From contig JANEZZ010000975.1 in assembly GCA_026122225.1 (NCBI GenBank), positions 310,001 through 374,000 of the forward strand: DNA of 64,000 nt. The letters are read 5' to 3'. A program made the translations under genes and the position numbers. The number at the start of each line of letters is the position of its first letter. Positions within the stretch are counted from its first letter, which is position 1. This DNA comes from Heloderma charlesbogerti (lineage: Eukaryota; Chordata; Lepidosauria; Squamata; Helodermatidae). The notes under the pieces were generated by a model. It searched no databases. It was not told the origin of the DNA and saw only the letters and a program-made list of their open reading frames with translations. Below are positions 9,197 through 19,486 of the stretch, one piece after another.

Positions 9197-9323
9197 CTCG
9201 TCCCGGGGGGGATCCGCGGGGGGACGGGGGGGTGGCAGGCCGTTCCGCCACAGATTTCGGGGGGCCGAATGTACTGGCATTCGGCCTCACCGAGATCCGT
9301 GGCGGAATTCTCTGACATCCCTA

Positions 9324-10044
9324 AACAAGACTCATATGCCTAATGGTACCAAGCACTCCATCCACTCCAGATCACACTTCCCTGGAAGCTCAAGGAGGGA
9401 GAACTGAGGGCTGATTCACACACGCATGTTCATCACTCAGTAACTGCTGTACAAACTGATGACTTCCCTGGTTGCAGTGATGCAGATAAGTAATTTTAGA
9501 CCCTAGACTTAATAGCGTATTATTACAAGCCCATATGTATTAGTTTAGTTTTGAAGCACACAACTAACAGTTCTGTTCTCTACGCACACACACTTCCTAT
9601 ATGACAATGTGGGTCAGAAAGAAAGAGAGAGAGAGAGAGAGAGACTTTGAGCATGTGCCGTTCCACATTCAAAATTCTCTTAAATCATGGCACCATCATG
9701 ACAACAGGAATAAAATAGAGTTTGCTTTTGTTGCCCTGATGCTAAGTACATTTACTTGGAAATAAGCACCATTTTGTTGTAGAAAAGGGTAATATATTTT
9801 AAAAGTAAAAATAATAAACTGAGCATCAGTAACCACGCGTATGCCCACTTGACTGGCCCCTTTTAAAAACAAGAAGAATGGACACTGCGGTAACCAGCAT
9901 CAGCTGTGGTGGGCTTCAATATGCCCATGCTGACCCAGGTGCTCATGCCACTACTCTCTGGGTGGTCATTTCCTCCCCCCTTGGGCTGGACCCCTACACT
10001 TTGGCCCTGAAGTCCACTTTGGCCCTGTGTGAATGAACCTTGCA
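9324..10044. other. Unassigned stretch with (GA)n
   Basis: A GA microsatellite occupies about 9617-9645. The remainder shows no recognised gene or repeat. Confidence 0.5.
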
Positions 10045-10052
10045 GAATGAAC

Positions 10053-10216
10053 CAGTGGAGGCTGGTGGCTCTGATGTCAGTGGGGCGGTGAATTTGCTCC
10101 AGGTTTCAGTCAGAAGCAGTCAGAACTCTAAAGTCCTTTAGAGTTCTGACTGGTTCTGACCGAAAGTTGGAGCTGATTCACTGCCCCCCTGACAGCAGAG
10201 CCACCAGCCTCCACTG
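10053..10216. mobile_element. hAT MITE, CAGTGGAGGCTGGTGG ends (reference copy)
   Basis: A 164-bp element with perfect inverted ends CAGTGGAGGCTGGTGGCTCT and its mirror. It is flanked by a perfect 8-bp duplication gaatgaac (10045-10052, 10217-10224). The core is a second hairpin around 'actctaaagtcctttagagt'. Three longer relatives are at 25437-25656, 25971-26171 and 28333-28553. Confidence 0.9.
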
Positions 10217-10224
10217 GAATGAAC

Positions 10225-11425
10225 ACCTTATTTAACTTAATCAATTTCCAAAGACATTGGTTCACACAGTCAGCTGCAATTCAGCAAGTGCAAAGTGATG
10301 TACACATGCAATTGGGATGGTTCAAAAAGGGAGGAGGGGGGTTCACCCCTGATTATGAGGGTTTTCATCCCTGGTTCACAGCTTTCCTATCACAGGGTTA
10401 CCAGAACCCTGGCTTTGGCATTTCAGTACAGCATGGAGACATCTAGTGGTAGAGACTCCAAATACATTTGTGGAAATTAGTCAACATAACTCTCTGCTTT
10501 TGTTGAAGTTTATGTATGTATGTGTGTATACACACACACACACACACACACACACATTTCATATGTATGCATTGAAACTGACATGTTCAAATCCATGTAG
10601 CTACATTTTTTCTTCCTTTTTTCCTTTCTTTTCTTTTGTTGTCATTTTATAATAAAAAATAAAACATAAAAATGTGACTTTTCTTGGTGTGTGATTATGT
10701 ATAAACTGACATTCTGCAAATGAAGTTGGGAAGGCACACTATTAAAAGATATCATCAATATGATTTGGAATCCATTGGTTAATTACTGGAATAACACTAA
10801 TGATGATAATAACACAAAATGTGATAACTTTTCTGTACTAAGATTTAAAAAGCTGAGATAAAAATACTCTTTTAAGAAAAGAGAGTGAGAGAGAAAGGCT
10901 GAGGCATCTAGTCAGTGAAAGTTATCCAGCCAGATGTGGGGCAGGGAACCCTGGTATTCAACTGTTCAAACCCAGATTTCAAGAAATTAGATTTTTTGCA
11001 AAAACTAGATTTTGGAAAACACCATGCGAGTCCTAAAAAGAAATATTAGCATACTGAATTATGCCTGAGTAAACTACACCAGACCTCCTCAGTTTGGTGC
11101 CCTTCAGATGTGTCGGACTATCAGACTGTCCGACTATGACCCCAGCCAGCATGCGCTGGCTGTGGATGAGGGAGAGAGCCAGGTTGGGGAAGGCTGAACT
11201 ACATTAAAGTGTGACGCTCATGTAGCATTCTTTAAAGTTTGGGAAAGAACTCATTCGGTCCAGAGTTTTGATGAAGATACAGCTCCACGTGTGTTCATAA
11301 CGAAGGCCCAGTTCAACTGCTTACAGAATTACAGACTCTTATCGATCCTTATCAGATTTCCTCTTAACAAAAGGCAGTTTGAGAGCACGGGCGGCTAACC
11401 TGTGGCATAAGAGCATGGCAAAGGG
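10225..11425. other. Unassigned AT-rich stretch with (TG/CA)n
   Basis: A TATG/TG/CA microsatellite runs 10512-10556. A decayed small-MITE fragment lies at about 11085-11200 ('gtgcccttcagatgtg'). No gene seen. Confidence 0.45.
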
Positions 11426-11716
11426 ACATAAGAAGAGCCATGCCAGATCAGACCCAGGATCCATCTCGTCCAGCATCCTGTTCACACAGTGCCTACCAGC
11501 AGCCTGTGGGAAACCCACAGGTAGGACATGAGTGCAGCAGCACCCTCCCACCCATGTTTCCTAGCAATTGGTGTACGTAGGCACACTGACTCTGATACTG
11601 GAGGCAGCCTACAGCCATCAGGAGTAGTATCCACTGACAGCCTTTTCCTCCAGGAATTTGTCCAGTTGCCTTTGAAGCCACCCGAGGTGATGGCCATCAC
11701 TGCATCTCGTGGGAGT
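11426..11716 (-). mobile_element. CR1 LINE 3' fragment, minus strand
   Basis: Reverse of the CR1 3' end seen at 32530-33053: begins 'acataagaagagccatgcc', then 'ccatctcgtccagcatcctg', 'ccttttcctccaggaatttg' and 'gatggccatcactgcatc'. 5'-truncated, non-coding. Confidence 0.85.
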
Positions 11717-12956
11717 TGTGGCATGGGTAGGCAGAAGTAGAGGAGGGCCCACACAGTCAGAGCCATGGCACAGAATCAGGCTTATGCTTTTGCCAATTTC
11801 TCCCTTGCTGTGCTTCTCCCTGCTCCCCATCTCAGGCAGGTAGAGGCAAAACCATGCCCTCTGCACAGACCGGCACTGTCTTGATCCTGTGGTGGCACAC
11901 TTGCACAAGGGGATGCAGTGCGCGTCACAGCCTCCTATCCTATGTCATTGTTGGCCACCGGAAACTCACCATATGCTCACTCTGATTAACATGGTGAGCA
12001 CTGCTTCGCGTTGCACCTGGATGGCAGAAAATGCACTCCAGGGATGCTGTTTGCCGAGGCATTTAACATATAGGCCAGCTCTGAAATTTGGGTCATATAT
12101 CAAATTTGCATTAGGGACCCATCATCTCCCAGGCATGCAGTCCCTGTACTTCATGACTGAGCCCACCTCCCCAATGATAGCAAAGCTTCCCTGCTGATAG
12201 CATTATGGAAAGTAGTTACCTAGTGGGTAACCAATTAATTTTAATGTTTTTTTAAGCATGTGCATCGTTACTACCATTGCTCTCCCATACATGATTTATC
12301 ACCGACTAGTCTTCAAGTGGTATTGAAATGCAGCATTTGTGATGCAGTAATTAATATTCAAGGAAAGAAACGACAGCTTGCTTGGATCAGGAAATGCAGA
12401 AGACAGACATTTGGCAGGCTTGCCGAGAGTTCACTGCCGATGTCAGCCGGCTCTGAGAGAGCAGACAACGAGTCGTTTCTTGTAGCTCTAGGAGCAGAAT
12501 GGTGAACCAGGAAGGGGGCTTCCGTTTGCTTTCCTGCACTTTGAAAGAAATCTTTTGTCTTGGGGGGGGGGGGAACCTGTAATATTGGGACAGGCAGCAA
12601 AATCTAAACCATGAGCGATGCTAATGCTATAGGCAATATAAGATGTTCAGGGACTGGGGTGCTAGAATCGCAGAGCTTGAGAGAGTCATATGGCATCTTT
12701 GATCCAGCAGTCTTGAACTGGTGGGTCAAAGGAGACCCACAAATAGGTCACACTCCAAGCTAAAAGAGGGCATGCAGCATTTTCTTTTTTTAGGGTTTTT
12801 TTTTTTCCTTCAGAGGAGGAGAAAGACAACATGAAGAGAAAAACAGAGCGAAGTTACCAGATTCAAATAAGAACAGAGCTCCACTGGAGAGCAAATAAAA
12901 GACCTATTAATTTTCCAATTAATACCAGGTCCAAGGATGCTGGTTGGGCATACATT
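11717..12956. other. Unassigned stretch, possible conserved non-coding DNA at 12240-12500
   Basis: No gene found. 12240-12500 is complex, non-repetitive and includes 'gcagtaattaatattca'. A G run lies at 12562-12572 and a T run near 12795. A hAT-like scrap ('cttgaactggtgggtc') is at about 12713. Confidence 0.3.
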
Positions 12957-13346
12957 GGGGTGGCCACTTTTGCGTCATGAAAAAAGAGGAGGGCAAAAGA
13001 AGTCACAGAAGTGAATAAAATTTGCATATGCTGATTTCTACGTATAGATGAAAATTTAGAACTCTAATTTAAACAGCAATACAGTCCATCTCACTATGTG
13101 GGGAAGACAGCAACCAGGTGACCTGCATGCCTGCTCAGTCTAAATGCTAAATGCTAGGGGCTGCTAAATGCTAATACGCAACGTACAGACCCCTGCTCTT
13201 CTTCCTTCTTATGATTCGTTATCTTTAACCTGGACTTGGACTGGACATCCCTTCAGACAGGGAACACATTCAAATAGAAGTCTGTCCTCTGCCAGCTCTC
13301 CAGAATAAAGGATACTTCCCTGTAAAGGAGGACCCTTGGCCACTCT
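12957..13346 (+). mobile_element. TAGGGTGGCC-family copy
   Basis: Left 'ggggtggccacttttgc', right 'cttggccactcta'. The interior has 'acagtccatctcactatg', 'accaggtgacctgcatgcc' and 'ctttaacctggacttggac'. No clean flanking duplication. Confidence 0.65.
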
Positions 13347-13584
13347 ACTCCCCAACTTCCTTCCCAACTTGTTTCCCAACTTGTTTCCTGGCTTGCCCAG
13401 CCCATTCCTTGCCTGTGCTAGGAGGTCCACACCTGCCTGGCTTCTCTGCTCAGACTAGGGATGGCGGAGAATTTCTCCCCGAAACTTCGGGGGGCCGAGA
13501 GCCAACGTGTTCGGCCCCCCAAACAAGTTTCGGGGAGAAATCCTCCGCACCCCCCCGCACCCCGCACCCCCCCCCCAGGACGGG

Positions 13585-13594
13585 ACTTACCTTC
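13585..13594 (-). promoter_or_regulatory. Splice-donor-like GGTAAGT, outward (element B left)
   Basis: Minus-strand reading gaaGGTAAGT, pointing out of the left half of element B. Same position class as in element A. Confidence 0.35.
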
Positions 13595-14282
13595 GCCGAA
13601 TGTCCCTCCCAGCGGCGGGTCCAGCCGGCGGTTCGGCGGGTGTTCGTGCGGGGCGGGAGCAGCAGCCGGTCTTTCGACCAGCTGCCGCCGCCGCCATTCC
13701 AATAAAAGAAAAAAAAAACGCCCCCGTGATAGGCTACATGACAATTAACGTAGCCTATCACGGCTAGATTTGCAAAGTCAGCCGTGATAGGCTACGTAAA
13801 TCGTCATGTAGCCTATCACGGGTGACTTTAAAAAAAAAAAAAGCATGTACGGATAATGGCGGCCCCCATAGGGAGCCGCCATTCCCGTTCCTTATTTGGT
13901 CGCTGTAGTCTACGTAAAGATTTACGTAGACTACAGCGACCAAATAAGGAACGCGAATGGCGGCTCCCTATGGGGGCCGCCATTAGTGTACGTGCTTTTT
14001 TTAAAAAAAAAAAGTCACCCGTGATAGGCTACGTGACGATTAACGTAGCCTATCACGGCTGACTTTGCAGATCTAGCCATGATAGGCTACGTTAATCATC
14101 ACGTAGCCTATCACGGGGGCGTTTAAAAAAAAAAACTTTCGAGTTCGCGGCCGGGTGAGGCGGGAAGCCTCCCCCCTGGCCTGAATTTCAGCCGGGGCGA
14201 GGCGGGAAGCCTCCCCCCCGCCTGAACTTCGCGGGGGGAGCAGCGAAGCGCCTCCCCCCCCACCGCGAACAAGCTTCGACGA

Positions 14283-14291
14283 CAGGTAAGT
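14283..14291 (+). promoter_or_regulatory. Splice-donor-like CAGGTAAGT, outward (element B right)
   Basis: Exact consensus donor on the plus strand, 18 bases from the right terminus of element B. Confidence 0.35.
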
Positions 14292-14317
14292 GACTTTCGT
14301 CCACCCCTAGCTCAGAC

Positions 14318-14566
14318 CACCCAAAGCCTTCCCACTGCTAAAATTCAATGCTGCACAGATCTGGAGGCTGAGCTCCTAGCACTCCTACAGGATGGCCTCC
14401 CACCCACCTCCACCCACCCCCTCCCCTCACCCACCTTCTTTTGTGCAGGTGAGAGAATCGCACAGGTGAGGCCAGTGATGTAATTTCTTCCTCTGCAATT
14501 CATTGGCCAGGCCCCACTGAGCCCTATGCCTAGACTGGCATAGTAACAAACGTCACCGGGCCCTGC
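14318..14566. other. Unassigned stretch
   Basis: C-rich, with repeated 'cccacc' words near 14400-14440. No feature recognised. Confidence 0.4.
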
Positions 14567-14964
14567 AGGGTGGACATGTGTCCTACTTTACATAGGACAA
14601 TCCTGTCTTTGAAGGTGTCCTCTATTCGAAAGGCTGCCCAGTCCAAATCCAGTGGAACTATCAAGAACCACAAGAAGAAGGGAGAAGAGAGCAAGGGCCT
14701 TGAAGTTGCCCATCAACAGCACCTGCACAACACACTAAGCAGCAGACACATAGGGTCACCCCCCAACAAAGAGGGCAAAAGACTGGTCACAGATGATAGT
14801 GAGATGTATGGTATTTCTATTTAAATCATAGTAATTATTTCTAAATTTACATCATATAAATTAGGATAGGGACATTTTAGGCAAACTGATGTCCTCTTTT
14901 GTTCTCTTTTTTTAATATCTTTCCTTTTTCTTTTTTCGGCAATGCATAAATGGCCACATTAGTC
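14567..14964 (-). mobile_element. TAGGGTGGCC-family copy, minus strand
   Basis: Starts 'agggtggacatgtgtcctac' and ends 'aaatggccacatta'. It carries the family words 'gaaaggctgcccagtcca' and 'gcaaactgatgtcctc' in reverse order. Confidence 0.65.
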
Positions 14965-17669
14965 CACTGCCGTGTAATTCCTTCATCTATCCATTAACAA
15001 AGCAATGTGGGGAAAGGGCACAGAGAAGTGGTTCCAACTGTGCTGTGCTAACAGATTCAATGGATGCAACATCAATGACAGATGTGACCCCTTGAATACT
15101 GTACACTTATGAGCCCCGTTTAAAATTCAGGATACTCCATGCAGCTGGGTGGCTTCACCTACAAACCCCTTTGCAGGCAGCTCAGTTGAATTTTCCTCTG
15201 CAATGTCAGAAAGATATGACAGTTTGTCTTCCCAGATTCCTAAATTGCCATGCCGCACTGGGGGCGGAGAGCAGAGCTGCTGTTTTTCATTTGCAGCAGA
15301 GCTGGCCACATTTTATTGGTAAATGAAGCACTCCTTTTATAGTTTGTAAAACACTCCAGGCTCATTAAGCATGAAAAGCTCCTTTATAAAAATGTAAGAT
15401 ATTAATCACAGTCATTTGCCTTCGAGTCTCAGGCGCCTCTCACTGGAGTTTAACTTCTTGTCCTATCACAGTCTCGAAATTAGTCTGAATGCAAATTATA
15501 CGGAATCCTCTGGTTCAACATTTGCCCAGGATGCATCACGCCCAATAAGGCATCTATTTACTCATCACCCTTTCTTCAAGGTGCTCGCTGGCAGTGGAGG
15601 TAGAAAACATGGGATGTTCTCATTTGTTTCTCAAGCTGCTTGCCCTGGGAAATAAGTAAAGGCTGAGGAACAGTGATTTGAGCAAGGCAACCCAGAGAAA
15701 TTCATGGTTGAAGGCACATTTGAATCCAGCTCTTCCTGATCCATGTCCAACTCTCCCAGGTAACCCAGAAAGAATTTTAAGGTGTGTTGGGTGTGGGGTG
15801 CTCAAGGCAATCAGAACATGATGAATGTTGCAAAAAATAAAAGTATATGCTATCACACTCAATAGGGTTGAAATAGGTTTATCACACTCATATGAACATT
15901 TGAAGAAAGAAAGAAATGGATCAAAGTCATTGGTCACCCTTAATTACAACAGACGTTGTTTTGCCTGATTATCCTTGGGAGGGGGCCCAACACATACCCT
16001 GCTGCCAATCTTAGGAGAGCTCTAGCCCTCTCTATGCCCCCCACTTCTGGAGTCCCTGTCTATGAATGCTCTGGACACTATACTGCAGCCCCTAGACCAG
16101 TGGTTTTCCATGCAGACTTTAGACTTCTTCACACAGAGCTTTTATCCTGGTATTGAGATTGGTTACTTACAGTGCTTGAGTTCCGTTTTGAGTTCCCTCG
16201 GTGAAAAAGGAAGAGCTACAACAAGAGGAGCTAGACCACAGCGCCATCTAGCGGCTATATAATGAAACATATCAAAGACTCCCATAAGGAGGGAAAGGGG
16301 GGGGGAAGGGGGGAAAAAAGCACATGTAAAGAGGGTTTCATCATGATCCTGCATTTAAAACAGAAGCAGGAAGCCCCATTTTAAATGCAGGATTTTAGGC
16401 TGGTGTAGAGATGCTCTTCATCATACTCCACAGATGCAGGCACACATCTCAGTGTACATCCCACAACACAATATGCACCTGGGTCCATTTGTACTAGCAG
16501 GACACATCTTTCTTGCACCACTAGTTACTGCATGCGACTACTTGTACACAACTATGGCTGTGTCAGGGCCAACAACAACAACTGTTCAACCACCCATGAC
16601 CCTTCTTATGAAAGCCAGCAAGGCACAGTTCTATAGATACAACACTGCACTCATACACCTTGGCTTTACCACAGTTTACTCCTCTGACCTCTAAGCCTGT
16701 GCCTGCACATATCCCAAAGGAATGTAAATAGCTACCTCATTAAACATCAAGAAGAAACTAGGCTTCCTTTTGCAGCCATATTTTATTGGCAATGTTCTAA
16801 ATGAAACAGATAATGAACCATTTAACACAGCAGGTTTGATTGCGATAAAAACTGGGTTTTAAAACACCAGTACATTGTATATAAGCTCTATTTTTAGTGT
16901 GTAGTAAAATAAAGAGATGTATTTGTAGTATTTCAACATTCCTGCTTGACATTTACAGTGTCATTCAACAAGCAAGTTTTATTAGATCTAGGGTAAACAT
17001 GCATTTGGTGATCTTCCACAGATGATCAGAAATGCCTTTCATGCCCTAAAGTCTATTTGGATGGAGGAGAAAGGAACTGGCCTGTGATACAACTTTAAAA
17101 AATAATTTAAAAAAAGACTGACAATTTTCTCTTTAAAAGTTGGGTAATAATGGTAGAATTTCATTTTTGGAAATAAGCATAGGCTTCTAGATTTGATTTG
17201 CTTATTTATGGGTCATTTTATTATGGCATCAAAAATCAATATATAAATGCTACTTGCTTTGTGCATGCATAGATACATTCCTGGCTGCCACAGGATGCAC
17301 ACACTCCTCTCAATCTGAGTATTACTCAAGTGTACATGAGGAGTAGGTGCAAGGAGAAGTTGCATACATGCGTGGCTAGCCTTGTACTATTTTCAGACTG
17401 ATGCTCCTGGCTGGAAATGTGTATCTTTCCCTTTCCCAATCGTTGCCTACTTCAAGCTGAAGGTGGGATTCCCAATGGCCAACATTGCATCTCAGCCATG
17501 TTTTGGCTACTTATGTGCTGAAGTGCTGGTTGCATTTATGAAGGTGAAGTATCCTGAGTTTCAAAAAAAAAGGAGTATAGTTGTTGAATTGTTCAACTTT
17601 CCTGGTAATCTGAGCATTTTGGACGATGTGTGTGTGTGTAATGTTTGTGATCAATCCATTCCTTGATCC
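14965..17669. other. Long unassigned stretch; parts could be conserved non-coding or intronic
   Basis: About 2.7 kb without a recognised transposon or coding frame. 15100-15640 and 16780-17260 are complex AT-rich sequence, including 'tatggcatcaaaaatcaata' and TAAT cores. A G run lies near 16299-16313. 16080-16110 resembles a decayed hAT end ('accagtggttttcc'). Confidence 0.35.
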
Positions 17670-17806
17670 ATCATTCCCCAACCTCGTGCCCTCCAGATAC
17701 TTTAGGCTACAACCCCTGGATCACCCCTGACCACTGACCATGATGGCTGAGAATGATGGGAGTTGTAGTACAAAACATCTGGAGGGCACCATGTTGGGGA
17801 AGGCTG
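17670..17806. mobile_element. Small palindromic MITE (CCCCAACCTGGTGCCCTCC type)
   Basis: 'ccccaacctcgtgccctcca' is mirrored by 'ggagggcaccatgttgggg', and 'ctacaacccctgg' is partly mirrored by 'gggagttgtagt'. Relatives: 19487-19748, 19757-19875, 46402-46529. Confidence 0.7.
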
Positions 17807-17949
17807 CTAACCAGGCTGTTTGTGCAGTGCAGGGGTCCCCAGTGTGGCACCCCTGGGCACCATAGCACCCGCGGAGACCTCTAACACCACCTATGAAGGT
17901 CTCCACTTCCTGCCCCCTTCAGAATTTTTTATATTTTTTTTAATTTAAA

Positions 17950-19072
17950 AAAACAAAAACAAAAAACAGTTTGATCCATTTTCCCATGCTAAACTGACTT
18001 TATGGGGAAATCCAGATTTAAGAATTGGTAAGAAAATGTTGTTATGGTGGACCTGGACAGATAAAATGATCTTTACCCTGGATCAGTTAGTGGAGGTTGA
18101 TTATGAGTTTTTGCTATTTTCAACTTTGCAAGATCAATTTGATTTCCCTGCTACAGCGGAATGGCATACTTGCAATTGAAACATTTGCTGGTATCCAGAT
18201 TCGGCCCGGCTGCTTTTACTGCTTTGAAGTCTCCTTCGCTATTGGAAATACTTATTGAAGCTGATCAGATATATCGATCTACGATTCATGTTTACAGACA
18301 TTTATTATCAATTAATAAATATGATACAAGTGACTTACAGCAGGAATGGAACAAGGAATTGGAACATCCTGTTTTGTTTAATCAATGGACTGCCACCTTG
18401 ACGTTTGTATCGGACATTTCAATGGATCTTCAGTTATGCCTTATTCAGCAAAAACTTTTGTTTAGGGTCTATTGGACACAACATCTTTTTAATAAAGTCT
18501 TGCCAAATTTGACTAATTGTTGGAGGTATAACACAGTCAATGCTTCTCTTATTCGTATGTTTTAGAAATGCCCAGAGGTTGCCTCCTTTGGGGAGGAAGT
18601 TATTATATGGATAGATTTTGTATTGGAAAGTTCTTTAATACTTACTGATGTAAATGTTCTTTTAAATTACTTACCTGCTTCTTGGAATGTAACACATGGT
18701 CAGTGTAAATGGATTTTTCACATCCTTTTGGTTGCTAAAAGACTGATATTACAATATTGGAAGGGCAAAAGCTCACTGAAGGACTGAAGACTTAACAACA
18801 TTTGCCACATTTGAAAGAGTGGTATATAACTTGCAGATAGACTTATATGTGGATATCTGGTCTGCTTTTACTGAAGTTTATGTGTAACCTATTTTTTTCC
18901 TTTTTTCTCTTTCTTGAATATTGTAATATTTGAAACTGAGGATTTTATAATCTGTTGTTTTATTTTTTCTATTTTTTTCTTTTTCTTCTTGTTTTGTCCT
19001 TTTTTTGCAGTTTTGTTATGTTTTTGGTCAGTTTTGTTTTGTTAAAATTTACAATAAAACATTAAAAAAACC
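17950..19072 (+). mobile_element. L1-clade LINE 3' end (ORF2 C-terminus, 3' UTR, poly-A)
   Basis: 5'-truncated LINE with an ORF2-like C-terminal region (17968-18640), a T-rich 3' UTR, and 'caataaaacattaaaaaaa' at 19051-19070 supplying the polyadenylation signal and A tail. It is embedded in the hAT element 17830-19466. I found no clean target duplication for it. Confidence 0.75.
17968..18640 (+). pseudogene. L1 ORF2 C-terminal remnant (dead)
   Basis: The longest frame, 18161-18565, gives a 134-residue peptide with L1 ORF2 tail traits: YLQLKHLL, then LCLIQQKLLFRVYWTQHLF, then a CWR and 'KCPEV' pair. This order corresponds to the 'RVYWTP...CWRC...WWxCP' tail of L1 ORF2. Upstream sequence (from 17968) continues the protein in another frame ('SHAKLTLWGNP'), so there is a frameshift near 18165, and a stop interrupts at 18563-18565 before the CP motif. 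The reverse transcriptase and endonuclease parts are absent. In life ORF2 supplies the enzyme for target-primed reverse transcription; this copy cannot. Confidence 0.7.
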
Positions 19073-19486
19073 CTTGGGAAATGTTAGGGCAGTCTTCTTT
19101 CTCTCCCTTTCTAGCCTCTAGCCTTGCTCCTTCTCTCCCCTCTACCCCTTTGCCTTGCTATTTCCCCCTCCCTCCCTGCCTCACTATTTTCCCTCAACTC
19201 TTTAGCTCGCTGTTTCTCCCCCTTTAGCCCCTAGCCTTGCTCTTTCTCTAACCTTGCTGTTCCCCCTCCCTCCCAACCTCTAGCCTATTTCTCTCCCCCC
19301 ACCATCACCACCACTTCTTTAGCTCACTTTTGACAAGCCAGGCCCCATAGCAGCCATTATGTGACTAGCCGCATCCTCCATGGGAGCCATTTTGTGGTGG
19401 TGCTGATAGCAGTTTCTCAAATTCCCAAATGTGCCCACAGAACCAAAAAAAGGTTGGGGACTCCTGGTGCAGTGAATGCTCTATGA

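Larger units (their letters stand above)
8417..9323 (+). mobile_element. Nested-palindrome foldback hAT element A
   Basis: A 907-bp GC- and CpG-rich element with ends TAGGGATGTAC and GACATCCCTA. The core is a palindrome centred near 8839-8840 ('tacgtaaaga' / 'tttacatcgg') with arms of about 180 bases (roughly 8660-9020). Each arm contains smaller hairpins: a stem ending 'gccgccatttgcgt', a stem around 'ctacgtaaatattta', and an 'aatagcg...' stem. A-tracts and T-tracts flank the folded core (8650-8663, 9085-9100), and a further hairpin with 'ataggctacgtaaa' is at about 9048-9082. Outward consensus splice donors lie at 8435-8442 (minus) and 9188-9196 (plus). It is homologous to 13456-14309 in inverted orientation. 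Flanking octamers ctgtatcc and aacaagac do not match. No protein is encoded. Confidence 0.75.
13456..14309 (-). mobile_element. Nested-palindrome foldback hAT element B
   Basis: An 854-bp element with ends TAGGGATGGC and GTCCACCCCTA and a perfect 8-bp duplication gctcagac (13448-13455, 14310-14317), diagnostic of hAT transposons. The core palindrome is centred at 13919/13920 and reaches from about 13719 to 14125. Outermost are four hairpins built on 'gataggctacgt', at about 13725-13762, 13783-13820, 14020-14054 and 14076-14117. Inside A- and T-tracts lies a roughly 70-base perfect stem (13849-13990), whose arms contain the smaller palindrome 'aatggcggc...gccgccatt'. Outward splice-donor sequences are at 13585-13594 (minus) and 14283-14291 (plus). 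Its right subterminal sequence matches the left of element A, so the two copies are inverted relative to each other. Non-coding. Confidence 0.88.
17830..19466. mobile_element. hAT element with 8-bp duplication, carrying an L1 remnant
   Basis: Ends CAGGGGTCCCCAGT and GTTGGGGACTCCTG are inverted, and the element is bounded by a perfect octamer gtgcagtg (17822-17829, 19467-19474). The L1 remnant at about 17950-19072 lies inside and accounts for most of the length. The rest is a pyrimidine-rich tract (19085-19320) with reiterated 'ctagccttgct' and a right part containing 'gccattttgtggtggtg'. A second fragment of the right part is at about 52770-52890. Confidence 0.8.

Noticed and set aside
8332..9343. 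Cluster of 70-131 residue frames
   Set aside because: Same reason: GC-rich palindromic element A lowers stop-codon frequency.
13409..13767. Overlapping Pro/Arg-rich frames of 86-108 residues
   Set aside because: All arise from GC-rich arms of foldback element B in several frames and on both strands at once.
13719..14125. CRISPR-like array of repeated 'gataggctacgt' units
   Set aside because: Units are inverted hairpins within a palindrome, not direct repeats with unique spacers, and the genome is vertebrate.
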